DNA of 34,164 nt, taken from positions 1-34,164 of the forward strand of contig CANQLG010000019.1 of NCBI GenBank assembly GCA_947624645.1, read 5' to 3'. The notes under the pieces are model-generated. The model was given only the letters and a program-made list of their open reading frames with translations, was not told the DNA's origin and made no database searches. The position numbers and the translations under genes are program-made. Below are positions 15,866 through 24,174 of this stretch, piece by piece (the first letter of the stretch is position 1; each line of letters begins with the position of its first letter). The DNA is from Candidatus Gastranaerophilales bacterium (lineage in GTDB: Bacteria; Cyanobacteriota; Vampirovibrionia; Gastranaerophilales; Gastranaerophilaceae).

Positions 15866-17707
15866 CTATGCATAAAGTTTATCAGCTTCTTTTTTTGTCA
15901 TCGGACCTTTTTGTCTTAATATATCAGCGAAGTATTGTAATTTTTCAACTAACATAGAAGAGTGACCATGATACTTAGCTTTCACTGCTTTAGCCAGAGC
16001 ATCCGCACTATTTAAGCCTTTACCTTGTGCAAGATTTTCAAAATATTCTCTTTCATAATCTTGTGAAGCACGATATGACCAGTTTTCCTCAGTAGTATTA
16101 GGTACATTAATTCTTCTGTTTGAGCCTAAAATATCAGGTAAAGTGGCAAATTGATTTTTTGTAGTGAAAAGTTCCGCCCAAATAGCTTTAGAAAACGCTT
16201 CAGGTGAGCGTTCAAGCTCATGTTTATGCAAATGCAAGTCATGTGCTAAATAACCTATACGGGATTTGCCTGAATATACCTGTTCCAATAATGTTTCGTC
16301 ATCATGGGTTCCCGGCCCTATAATATAATCACCCGGGCGCATATTCTGGTATTTATTATCACCGTGTGATTCATAATATTTGACTCTTCCCCATTGATCC
16401 GCACCATATTTTGTAATATGGATTAAAGTTGCACCCGAATGTTTAACATCATCAAGCGAATCATACGAATTTCCGCCCAATAATTCCAAAAATACCTTAT
16501 CTCTCGAAACATTATTTGCATCGGCAGCTTTCATAACTATGTCATTTATAATTTTTCCGCCAATATCAGGCTGATGGTGTAATTTATGCCCCAATTTATT
16601 ACCGTTAGAGTCAAATACTTCTCTGCCGTTATGTTTTTGGGGTTCACATATTAAAGGCTTAATTAATTGCCAAGCTGCATCTATTCTTACACCATTATAA
16701 CGTTTAAAGAATAAATTAAATTTGTTATACAATAGCTCGCCCGCATCTGAGTTTATTTTGCTAAAATCAATTGCAGGTGACCAACAGGAATATTTTCCGT
16801 CGCCTATATCACAACCAAATTCCTTATTGTGGTAAAAAGCAGATTTATGAGCCCAAAAATCTTTTTGCGAAAATCCTATTTGGCAGTCGCCATATATATC
16901 AATGCCTTTTGCATTAAAATTATTTTTGGATTCTTTTTGTTGTTTATCGGCTATATATTGAACAAATTCGTTAAAATCAACAACATTATTTCCTTCCGAA
17001 TCCTTAACATATTTTAATTGAGCAATTCTTTCCGCATCACCATGCTTTGTTGCAAAAACATTTTGATCACGTAAAGTCCATGTTCTCATATCCTCAGAAT
17101 TGTTTGCAACTGCTGCCGCTTCAAAAAGTGCATCTTTTTCAAGCCAATAAGTATTTTCCTGTTTAAATTTTTCAAATTCTTGTTTTAACGGTGAATTTTC
17201 ATCCAATTTTATAAAACGTTTATATGCCTTTTGAAGCATGGCTTTTTGTCCGTCTTCGCCAAACACATTTTGATAGTCTACATTATCATGGTCTTTTACT
17301 CTTGTCATATAAGGAGAATTTAAATCTTTTGAGTTAAGTAATTTACCGTAATTTTCATCAGCCAGTTTAGTCAAATCAATTATATGCATGCCAAGAGAAA
17401 ATCCGGTACCCGAATAGGGAGAACGAACGAAATTTGATATTTCGCCTTGCGGCTGTAACTGTATTGCATTAACTCCGCACATAACTTTTAACAGTTCCGC
17501 CATATTTTGAGCATCCTTAGAAAAACTGGTACCGATACCCGTATCTTTTTCCGTTGACGGAACACTAAAATCAAATATGGTAGCCGCAGTTTTATCAATA
17601 TTGAGCAATTTTCTTGCTTCATTTTGAAGTTGACAAAACTCTTTTTGTTCAGCCGAAGACAAAGCTCTACCAAAGCTCGCAGTACTACGGATTGCAGAAA
17701 TTTTCAT
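15866..17707 (-). CDS. 4-alpha-glucanotransferase, GH77 (divergent MalQ-type)
   Basis: GH77 enzymes move alpha-1,4-glucan segments between chains (disproportionation), in maltodextrin and glycogen metabolism. The 613-residue protein carries the family's active-site blocks. These are GIDIYGDCQIGFSQKDFWA (about 268-286), VRIDAAW with nucleophile D343, VFLELLGG with likely acid/base E408, GTHDDET with stabilising D469, and the NVPNTTEENWSYR block near the C-terminus. The early part has 'WxP/QLQPQGE...SPYSGTGFSLG'-like acceptor-site sequence (about 83-106). It is diverged from E. coli MalQ (no LPxGxPG-type entry block was recognised), so exact specificity is uncertain. A short N-terminal tag (MKISAIRSTASFGRALSS) precedes the conserved domain. 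AAGGAGT sets the start. It is monocistronic and divergent from the NSS transporter. Confidence 0.82.
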   Translation of the reverse strand: MKISAIRSTASFGRALSSAEQKEFCQLQNEARKLLNIDKTAATIFDFSVPSTEKDTGIGTSFSKDAQNMAELLKVMCGVNAIQLQPQGEISNFVRSPYSGTGFSLGMHIIDLTKLADENYGKLLNSKDLNSPYMTRVKDHDNVDYQNVFGEDGQKAMLQKAYKRFIKLDENSPLKQEFEKFKQENTYWLEKDALFEAAAVANNSEDMRTWTLRDQNVFATKHGDAERIAQLKYVKDSEGNNVVDFNEFVQYIADKQQKESKNNFNAKGIDIYGDCQIGFSQKDFWAHKSAFYHNKEFGCDIGDGKYSCWSPAIDFSKINSDAGELLYNKFNLFFKRYNGVRIDAAWQLIKPLICEPQKHNGREVFDSNGNKLGHKLHHQPDIGGKIINDIVMKAADANNVSRDKVFLELLGGNSYDSLDDVKHSGATLIHITKYGADQWGRVKYYESHGDNKYQNMRPGDYIIGPGTHDDETLLEQVYSGKSRIGYLAHDLHLHKHELERSPEAFSKAIWAELFTTKNQFATLPDILGSNRRINVPNTTEENWSYRASQDYEREYFENLAQGKGLNSADALAKAVKAKYHGHSSMLVEKLQYFADILRQKGPMTKKEADKLYA

Positions 17708-17760
17708 ATTGTACTCCTTAACACAAAGACCTAAATATATAATACCTGTAAAAATAAAAA

Positions 17761-17789
17761 TTGCTATATATTTACAATTTGTTTAAAAT
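17761..17789 (+). promoter_or_regulatory. Promoter of the NSS transporter gene
   Basis: TTGCTA (17761-17766), a 17-nt spacer and TAAAAT (17784-17789). The transcript would start near 17796, which rules out the in-frame TTG at 17790 as a start codon and supports ATG 17829. Confidence 0.6.
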
Positions 17790-17828
17790 TTGTTATCTTT
17801 TTTTTGTCACAACAGTGAGTATAAAAAA

Positions 17829-19130
17829 ATGGAAGAAGAAAAAGTTCAATGGACTTCGCATTTAAGTTTTATCTTAGCAACAGTTGGCAGTGCGGTAGGT
17901 CTTGGTAATATTTGGCGTTTCCCTTATATTATGGGTAAAAATGGAGGAGCTGTATTTCTTCTCACTTATTTATTTATAATAGCCTTTATATGCATAATTC
18001 CTTTATGCTGCGAGCTTTTTATCGGTAAAAAATATAAAACCGATACTATTCAAGCTATAAAATCAGTTAATTCAAAATTCACTTGGGTTGGCTGGCTTTG
18101 CATTATAACCGTAATTTTAATCCCATGTTTTTATTTTGTAGTCGGAGGCTGGATATTAAATTATATATGGATATTTTTAACAAATAATCTTCCCGCAAAT
18201 TTTAGCGGATATTTTAATTCATACAGTTCTCAAATTTTCATGCCCGTATTCTTAACAATTTTATTTTTAATAATGACTGCAGCTTTTCCATTTAGAGGGG
18301 TCAATAAAGGGATAGAAAAAGCAAATAATATAATGATGCCGTTGTTTACTTTAATGTTAATCGGGCTTGCCATATATGCACTTTTTCAGCCCGGAGCAAA
18401 AGACGGATTAATGTTTATGTTTAAACCTGATTTTACTCAGTTTAATAAAACAATGATATTAACGGCACTGGGGCAAGCTCTCTTCACCTTGAGTATAGGT
18501 ATGGGAACCATACTTACATACGGAAGTTATATGAAAGATAAAACAAATATAATTAAATCAGGATATACTTTAATATTTTGTGATACTCTGATAGCACTTA
18601 TAGCAGGAATTATGATATTCCCGATTGTATTTACTTTTAATGTAGAACCCAGTGCAGGAGCAGCTCTGGCATTCATTTCTTTACCCGAAATGTTTTCCAA
18701 ACTCCCGTTCTCATCAATATACGGGCTTATATTCTTTACATTACTTTTCTTTGCATCTATAACATCAGGTATAAGTATGATGGAAACAGGAATTTTATCA
18801 ATTATAAAGAATTTCAACATAACGAGAAAAAGAGCAACAATAATACTAACAGTTATTATCGGTTTGATAAGTATACCCTCAACTCTTTCTTTTGGTATTT
18901 TAAAAGATTTTACGCTGTTTAACAAAACTATTTTTGATTTGTTGGATTATTCCACATCAAACATTTTACTGCCGTTTAATACCTTATTAATATGCTTATT
19001 ATCCGGCTGGTGTATAAAATCCTTATGGAAAGAAATATTGGGCGAAAACATTTTCGGATATATTTTTAACATACTTTTAAAATTTGTTGTTCCGATAATA
19101 TTAATTTTAGTTTTAGTTACGGGTTTATAG
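17829..19130 (+). CDS. Sodium-dependent amino-acid transporter, NSS (SNF) family
   Basis: Imports an amino acid or related amine with Na+; the substrate cannot be read from sequence. The 433-residue protein has about 11 hydrophobic segments, the number usual for bacterial NSS members. The family signature lies in TM1: VGSAVGLGNIWRFPYIMGKN (about 19-38), with the unwound Na+/substrate site, followed by GGAVFLLTY. TM6/TM8-like segments with small residues are also present (LGQALFTLSIGMG, FFASITSGISMMETG). The ATG at 17829 is chosen because the reading extended upstream would begin at the transcription start. The ribosome binding site is weak (GTGAG). It stands alone, with its own promoter and terminator. 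Confidence 0.92.
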   Translation: MEEEKVQWTSHLSFILATVGSAVGLGNIWRFPYIMGKNGGAVFLLTYLFIIAFICIIPLCCELFIGKKYKTDTIQAIKSVNSKFTWVGWLCIITVILIPCFYFVVGGWILNYIWIFLTNNLPANFSGYFNSYSSQIFMPVFLTILFLIMTAAFPFRGVNKGIEKANNIMMPLFTLMLIGLAIYALFQPGAKDGLMFMFKPDFTQFNKTMILTALGQALFTLSIGMGTILTYGSYMKDKTNIIKSGYTLIFCDTLIALIAGIMIFPIVFTFNVEPSAGAALAFISLPEMFSKLPFSSIYGLIFFTLLFFASITSGISMMETGILSIIKNFNITRKRATIILTVIIGLISIPSTLSFGILKDFTLFNKTIFDLLDYSTSNILLPFNTLLICLLSGWCIKSLWKEILGENIFGYIFNILLKFVVPIILILVLVTGL

Positions 19131-19147
19131 CTTATATTATGGGATAA

Positions 19148-19176
19148 AAAAAGGAAGCCTAAAAGCTTCCTTTTTT
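19148..19176. terminator. Bidirectional terminator
   Basis: Stem AAAAAGGAAGC / GCTTCCTTTTT with a 6-nt loop and T- and A-runs. It ends the NSS gene (+) and probably the GGGtGRT operon (-). Confidence 0.88.
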
Positions 19177-19219
19177 AAATTTATTTTGCTCGCATTCGCT
19201 CGACTACGCCTTACGGAAA

Positions 19220-20218
19220 TCACACCATAGCCTTTTCTACCGCAACTGCGACAGCAACCGTAGCACCAACCATAGGGTTATTTCCCATACCTATAACACC
19301 CATCATTTCTACGTGAGCCGGAACAGAAGAAGAGCCTGCAAACTGAGCATCGCTGTGCATTCTGCCCATAGTATCAGTCATACCGTAAGAAGCAGGGCCT
19401 GCTGCTACGTTATCTGGGTGAAGAGTTCTGCCTGTTCCGCCGCCTGATGCTACCGAGAAATATTTTCTTCCGTTTTCAATAGCCCATTTTTTATATGTAC
19501 CTGCAACCGGATGTTGAAATCTTGTCGGATTGGTTGAATTACCGGTAATTGAAACATCAACACCTTCTTTAATCATGATTGCAACGCCTTCAGATACATC
19601 ATCAGCGCCGTAGCATTTAACTTTAGCTCTTTCACCGTCAGAGAACGGAGTTTCTTTAACAATTTTCAATTCGCCTGTTTTATAATCGTATTCGGTTTCA
19701 ACATGGGTAAAACCGTTTATTCTTGAAATTACATAAGCAGCATCTTTACCTAAACCGTTTAATATAACTCTTAAGGGTTCTTTTCTTACTTTATTAGCGT
19801 TTCTTGCAATACCTATTGCGCCTTCGGCTGCCGCAAAAGATTCATGACCAGCTAAGAAGCAAAAACATTTGGTTTCTTCTCTTAAAAGCATTGCACCTAA
19901 ATTTCCGTGTCCCAAGCCTACTTTTCTTGTATCACCAACGGAACCGGGAACCGCAAAAGCTTGTAAACCTTCTCCGATAGCTTCTGCTGCATCTGCCGCA
20001 TTTTTAATTCCTTTTTTTATTGCAATAGCGCAGCCCAAAGTATATGCCCAAGATGCATTATCAAACGCAATCGGCTGTATACCTTTTACTATTTCATCAA
20101 CATTTATACCTTTAGACAAACATAGCTCATTAGCTTCATCAAGCGATTTAAACCCATATTGGTCAAGAACTTTAGCTAAAGATTTTTCACGTCTGTCTTG
20201 TCCTTCAAATTTTGCCAT
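19220..20218 (-). CDS. GGGtGRT family protein
   Basis: A 332-residue soluble protein of the family named after its central glycine motif, here GGGTGRT at 259-265. Other conserved-looking blocks are FAVPGSVGDTRKVGLGHGNLGAMLL (split at about 88-112), FLAGHESFAAAEGAIGIARNAN (about 121-142) and a C-terminal Gly/Met/Val-rich segment (MMGVIGMGNNPMVGATVAV). Members are found mainly in anaerobes and are typically next to a NifU-like scaffold gene, as here; the biochemical role is, to my knowledge, not established. AAAGGAAAT precedes the ATG. It is the second gene of a two-gene unit, 46 nt after its partner. No signal peptide or membrane segment is present, and Cys are few (33, 63, 118, 120, 202). Confidence 0.9.
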   Translation of the reverse strand: MAKFEGQDRREKSLAKVLDQYGFKSLDEANELCLSKGINVDEIVKGIQPIAFDNASWAYTLGCAIAIKKGIKNAADAAEAIGEGLQAFAVPGSVGDTRKVGLGHGNLGAMLLREETKCFCFLAGHESFAAAEGAIGIARNANKVRKEPLRVILNGLGKDAAYVISRINGFTHVETEYDYKTGELKIVKETPFSDGERAKVKCYGADDVSEGVAIMIKEGVDVSITGNSTNPTRFQHPVAGTYKKWAIENGRKYFSVASGGGTGRTLHPDNVAAGPASYGMTDTMGRMHSDAQFAGSSSVPAHVEMMGVIGMGNNPMVGATVAVAVAVEKAMV

Positions 20219-20264
20219 ATTCTATTTCCTTTTTAATCAGTTATACTTTTTGTTTATACCGCAA

Positions 20265-20957
20265 TTATTCTTTTCTCGGATCGATTGTTTTTACAGCTTC
20301 AGCAAATCTGCCGTAAGTACCTATATTTTTTTCATAAGCTTCTTTTGGATCGGTACCTTTTTTAATAGCATCCATAACTTTGCCGAGATTAACAAATTTG
20401 TATCCGATAACTTCATTATTTTTATCTAAACCGAGCTCAAGAATATAACCTTCCGTCAAAGATAAATATCTTACACCTTTTTGTTTAGTTGAATGAATAG
20501 TACCTACCATAGAGCACAACCCTTTACCCAAATCTTCAAGTCCTGCACCTATCGGCAATCCGCCTTCAGAAAATGCAGTTTGAGTTCTGCCGTATACTAT
20601 TTGTAAAAATAGTTCTCTCATTGCAACATTGATTGCATCACAAACTAAGTCGGTATTTAAAGCTTCAAGAATTGTTTTCCCCGGCAGTATCTCGCCTGCC
20701 ATAGCAGCAGAGTGAGTCATACCTGAGCATCCGATTGTTTCTACCAAAGCTTCTTGGATAACACCTTCTTTAACGTTTAAAGTTAATTTGCAGGTACCTT
20801 GTTGAGGTGCACAGCATCCGCACCCGTGAGTTAAACCCGAAATATCTTTAATCTCTTTACACTTTGTCCATTGTCCCTCTTGCGGGATAGGAGCAGGCGA
20901 ACCTTTCACGCCTCTTTTTACACAACATTGGTTTTCGATTTCATGTGTAACTTGCAT
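20265..20957 (-). CDS. NifU-like iron-sulfur scaffold protein (GGGtGRT partner)
   Basis: A 230-residue protein related to the NifU/IscU N-terminal scaffold domain: GCSGMTHSAAMAGEILPGKT (about 76-95) resembles the NifU 'GC...SSSM..E..KGKT' core. It is unusually Cys-rich: C11, C12, C33, C46, C48, C49, C56, C77, C106 and C148, with a CGCC motif at about 46-49. This fits cluster or metal binding. The start is ATG 20957, fixed by AGGAGGG immediately before it; the longer reading frame begins inside that site. It is the first gene of the unit with the GGGtGRT gene. A TATAAT on the minus strand (21002-20997), with a poor -35, may be its promoter. Which enzyme receives the cluster is unknown. Confidence 0.85.
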   Translation of the reverse strand: MQVTHEIENQCCVKRGVKGSPAPIPQEGQWTKCKEIKDISGLTHGCGCCAPQQGTCKLTLNVKEGVIQEALVETIGCSGMTHSAAMAGEILPGKTILEALNTDLVCDAINVAMRELFLQIVYGRTQTAFSEGGLPIGAGLEDLGKGLCSMVGTIHSTKQKGVRYLSLTEGYILELGLDKNNEVIGYKFVNLGKVMDAIKKGTDPKEAYEKNIGTYGRFAEAVKTIDPRKE

Positions 20958-21037
20958 AATCCCTCCTGTTTTTAATATCAATATCAGATTGACTAAATTA
21001 TATTACAAATAAAAATTTAATTTAAGTCATGGAAATT

Positions 21038-24000
21038 TTATGAATTACCCAAACTGAAGATATTATAAATTTCTTCATCCGATAATTCTGTTATAACCTT
21101 TTCACCTTCAAATACAGCCAGATTTACAAGTTCTTTTTTCTGTTTAATCATCTCGTCTATTTTTTCTTCAAAAGTGCCTAAAGTTACCAGCCTATGTACC
21201 ATAACATTTTTATTTTGACCGATACGGTAGCTTCTGTCCGTTGCTTGTTCTTCAACCGCAGGATTCCACCATAAGTCATAATGTATAACATTTGTAGCCG
21301 AAGTTAAATTCAATCCCGTTCCGCCGGCTTTTAATGACAGAAGCATTATTTTTTGCTCAGGATTAACTTCAAATTCATGAAGCATATTCTGCCTTTGAGT
21401 TGTATTTAAAGAGCCATGGAAAAACAACGGAGTTATATTAAGCTCATTTTGGATAATAGTTGAAAGAATATTTCCCATTTCTTTATACTGCGTAAAAGCA
21501 ATAACTTTTTCATCATTTTCAAGAATTTGAGCTAAAAGAGAAATAAATTTTTCGGTTTTACCTGAAACATCCTTTGTCATTTCCCCATATTTTAAGTACT
21601 GGAACGGATGATTACAAATTTGCTTAAGCGCTGTAATAAGTTTAAATATTATTCCTCGTCTGTTTATTCCTTTTTGATTCGAAATATCATTCATCATTGA
21701 ATTTAAAGTTTTTTCATAAAGAGCAGCTTGTGATTTTGTTAAATAACAATATTCATCAAGAACCATTTTTTCAGGTAAATCATCAATAATTGTTTTATCG
21801 GTTTTTAATCGTCTTAAAACAAACGGTGATATGGACAATTTAAGTTTATCCGCCTGTTCATACTGTTTAAATCTTTCAATTGGGATAGCATAGCACTTTT
21901 GAAAATCTCTGATTGAACCTAAATAACCTTTATTTATAAAATCAAAAATACTCCAAAGTTCCGTAAGTTTATTTTCAACAGGAGTACCCGTCATTGCTAT
22001 TTTTATATCGGATTTTAAAGATTTAACGGCAGTTGTTTGAGAAGTATCGGGGTTTTTTATATTTTGTGCTTCATCAACAATAACCATACCCCATTGAGTC
22101 TTTTTTACTTCCTCTATATCAATTCTGAGAATAGCAAAAGTTGTAATAATAACATCAGATTTCAAATTTAATACACGTTCGGGGCCATGGTAAGCTACGG
22201 CATTTAAAGACGGTGCAAACATTTTTAACTCTTTAAGCCAATTCCCCATTAATGTTGTAGGACAAATAACCAAAACCGGAGCTTTTAATTTATTTTCTTC
22301 TTTTAACTTTAATATTAAACTTATAACCTGAATAGTTTTTCCTAAGCCCATATCGTCAGCAATACAAGAGCCAAATCCCTTAGTTGTATTTGTATACAGC
22401 CATTTTAATCCACCTACCTGATACGGTCTTAATTCACCGTTTAATTTTTCGGGCGGTGTTACCTCGACAGTTTTTCCGATATCCTTAACTATGTTTGCAA
22501 ATGCCTGATCATAATCAAATTCATATTCATTTAAATGACCGGAAAATGCGGCATGAAGCATTTCCATTCGTGTAATTTTATCCACTTTCGGATTTTTAAG
22601 TTTATTAATAATTGCCTGTGCTTCATTTTGGTCTATAAGAATATATTTATTTTTAAACTCTATTATCCCGTTAGCATCTTTAATAAGTTTTTCAAATTCT
22701 TCAACCGAAATTTTTTCATCACCGATAGCAACCTGAAACGAAAAATCAAAAATACTTGATAAACTGATATTTCCTCCTTTACCGTTTAAGATATCCGCAA
22801 CTTCCTGTTCTCTTGATGCCTTTATTTTCGCATTTATAGAAGCTCTTGGAACAACTATATTTCCGAAATTCGGAGGGAAATTTATATTAATTCCCGCTTT
22901 ATTTAAATAATAAGCGGTATGAATCATCAATTTATATACATCATTCAACGAAAGGTATAATTTATGATTACTTTCATCATCAAAAAGAGTTTCCAGCTCT
23001 TTATAGTATCTTAGTGCATAATTAAGCTGTTTTTCAACAATATTTACAAGATACGAATTTTGATATCCCCAGCTCGTCCCATCTTTATCTATTTCCAACA
23101 GTTGTTTTTTGGGTTCTTTAGCATTAAGTTTTTCGTCATTAGCTTTGACAGAAATTGTTAATAAAAACCTATCCTCTTCAATTTTTTCAATATCCAATTG
23201 AGGGCTTACGGGATATTTGCCTATATAAATTTCATCAAGCCATTCTGATATAGCATCCGCAACATCCAAAGAACGAATATATCGCTTACTATTTATGGGC
23301 TTTAGAAAATAAACGGAAGATTCAAGCTCTTTAAAACGATATGCTTTAAATTTTAAGAACATGAAAATTACGTAATTTAAATAATTTTCAATTAAAATAT
23401 CAGCAATATTTTTAATATCCGAAATTACCGAAAAATCAAGCGAATAAACTTCATCAACGGAATCTTGCAGAAAATCATTTATTGCGAACATTTCATAAGA
23501 TATGCTGAATAAATTATCCGTTTTATTAACTTTTGGAAGAAAATATAATTTTTCAACAACTTTTTTAACAAATTGAGTAATAGTATTTAAAACTTTAAAT
23601 GAGTCCGAAATATTTATAGTGTCAATAATTGAGTCAAATCCTGAAAAATACTCCCAAATAAGCTCTAATGGAATTTTATATCCGATTTTTTCTGTTTCCC
23701 GACCGTTTTCTCTGATGGTACATGTACAAGAAGAGAATCGATACATAGAGCCTTTGGTTTTCAGGTAAAAATCAAAATTATTTGTAGGACTAACAAATAC
23801 TTCAATATTTTTACCGTTTTTAATAATATGAAAGTCAGTATTTTTAATAACATGGCTTGAATTTTGAAAAGTTAAAGCAAATTCATCTTCCACAAGCTGA
23901 TAAATTGTACTCAACATAAGCCTGAAATCTTTTTTTTCAAGTCCGACAGGATTTTCAGTCAGATTATGAAACATTTCATCAATATTATTTTTTTTAAAAG

Positions 24001-24040
24001 AAAATGCAAATTTATTATCCATAACAGTTTCGGTAGACAT
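21038..24040 (-). CDS. SNF2-family DNA-dependent ATPase/helicase
   Basis: A 1000-residue Swi2/Snf2 ATPase. The motor lies in the C-terminal half, with motif I DDMGLGKT (562-569), motif II VDEAQNIKNP (DEAQ box 656-659), motif III MTGTPVEN (683-690), motif V-type LSLKAGGTGLNLT (901-913) and motif VI QATDRSYRIGQ (932-942). These enzymes translocate on duplex DNA and remodel protein-DNA complexes; the bacterial role of this subtype is unclear. The N-terminal half (1-530) is an uncharacterised accessory region. Its end (about 425-480, 'FDFSFQVAIGDEKISVEEFEKL') resembles the SNF2-associated domain known as DUF3670. No SWIM zinc finger was recognised. GAGGTC precedes the ATG. It is upstream of the NifU-like/GGGtGRT pair, with an 80-nt gap, and divergent from the Cys-repeat gene. 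No defence-system partner gene is adjacent. Confidence 0.93.
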   Translation of the reverse strand: MSTETVMDNKFAFSFKKNNIDEMFHNLTENPVGLEKKDFRLMLSTIYQLVEDEFALTFQNSSHVIKNTDFHIIKNGKNIEVFVSPTNNFDFYLKTKGSMYRFSSCTCTIRENGRETEKIGYKIPLELIWEYFSGFDSIIDTINISDSFKVLNTITQFVKKVVEKLYFLPKVNKTDNLFSISYEMFAINDFLQDSVDEVYSLDFSVISDIKNIADILIENYLNYVIFMFLKFKAYRFKELESSVYFLKPINSKRYIRSLDVADAISEWLDEIYIGKYPVSPQLDIEKIEEDRFLLTISVKANDEKLNAKEPKKQLLEIDKDGTSWGYQNSYLVNIVEKQLNYALRYYKELETLFDDESNHKLYLSLNDVYKLMIHTAYYLNKAGININFPPNFGNIVVPRASINAKIKASREQEVADILNGKGGNISLSSIFDFSFQVAIGDEKISVEEFEKLIKDANGIIEFKNKYILIDQNEAQAIINKLKNPKVDKITRMEMLHAAFSGHLNEYEFDYDQAFANIVKDIGKTVEVTPPEKLNGELRPYQVGGLKWLYTNTTKGFGSCIADDMGLGKTIQVISLILKLKEENKLKAPVLVICPTTLMGNWLKELKMFAPSLNAVAYHGPERVLNLKSDVIITTFAILRIDIEEVKKTQWGMVIVDEAQNIKNPDTSQTTAVKSLKSDIKIAMTGTPVENKLTELWSIFDFINKGYLGSIRDFQKCYAIPIERFKQYEQADKLKLSISPFVLRRLKTDKTIIDDLPEKMVLDEYCYLTKSQAALYEKTLNSMMNDISNQKGINRRGIIFKLITALKQICNHPFQYLKYGEMTKDVSGKTEKFISLLAQILENDEKVIAFTQYKEMGNILSTIIQNELNITPLFFHGSLNTTQRQNMLHEFEVNPEQKIMLLSLKAGGTGLNLTSATNVIHYDLWWNPAVEEQATDRSYRIGQNKNVMVHRLVTLGTFEEKIDEMIKQKKELVNLAVFEGEKVITELSDEEIYNIFSLGNS

Positions 24041-24174
24041 AAAGACCTCAAAAACTCACCATTTTTTATATTATACATAAAAAATATTTATTTTGAAAAT
24101 CCTTGTTTAATTAAGCTTCTCGTGGTAAAATTGGCTAGTTTTCCTATATGTAGTTATAAGACAGGAGTTAAGGT

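Noticed and set aside
17790-17828. Upstream TTG start for the NSS transporter
   Set aside because: It lies immediately after the -10 box, at or before the expected transcription start.
21038-24040. SNF2 helicase as part of a DISARM- or other defence system
   Set aside because: No methyltransferase, nuclease, phospholipase or other defence gene is adjacent; neighbours are metabolic and envelope genes.
24131-24160. TTGGCT-18-TATAAG as promoter of the Cys-repeat gene
   Set aside because: The transcript would begin within the ribosome binding site at 24163-24167, leaving no usable leader.
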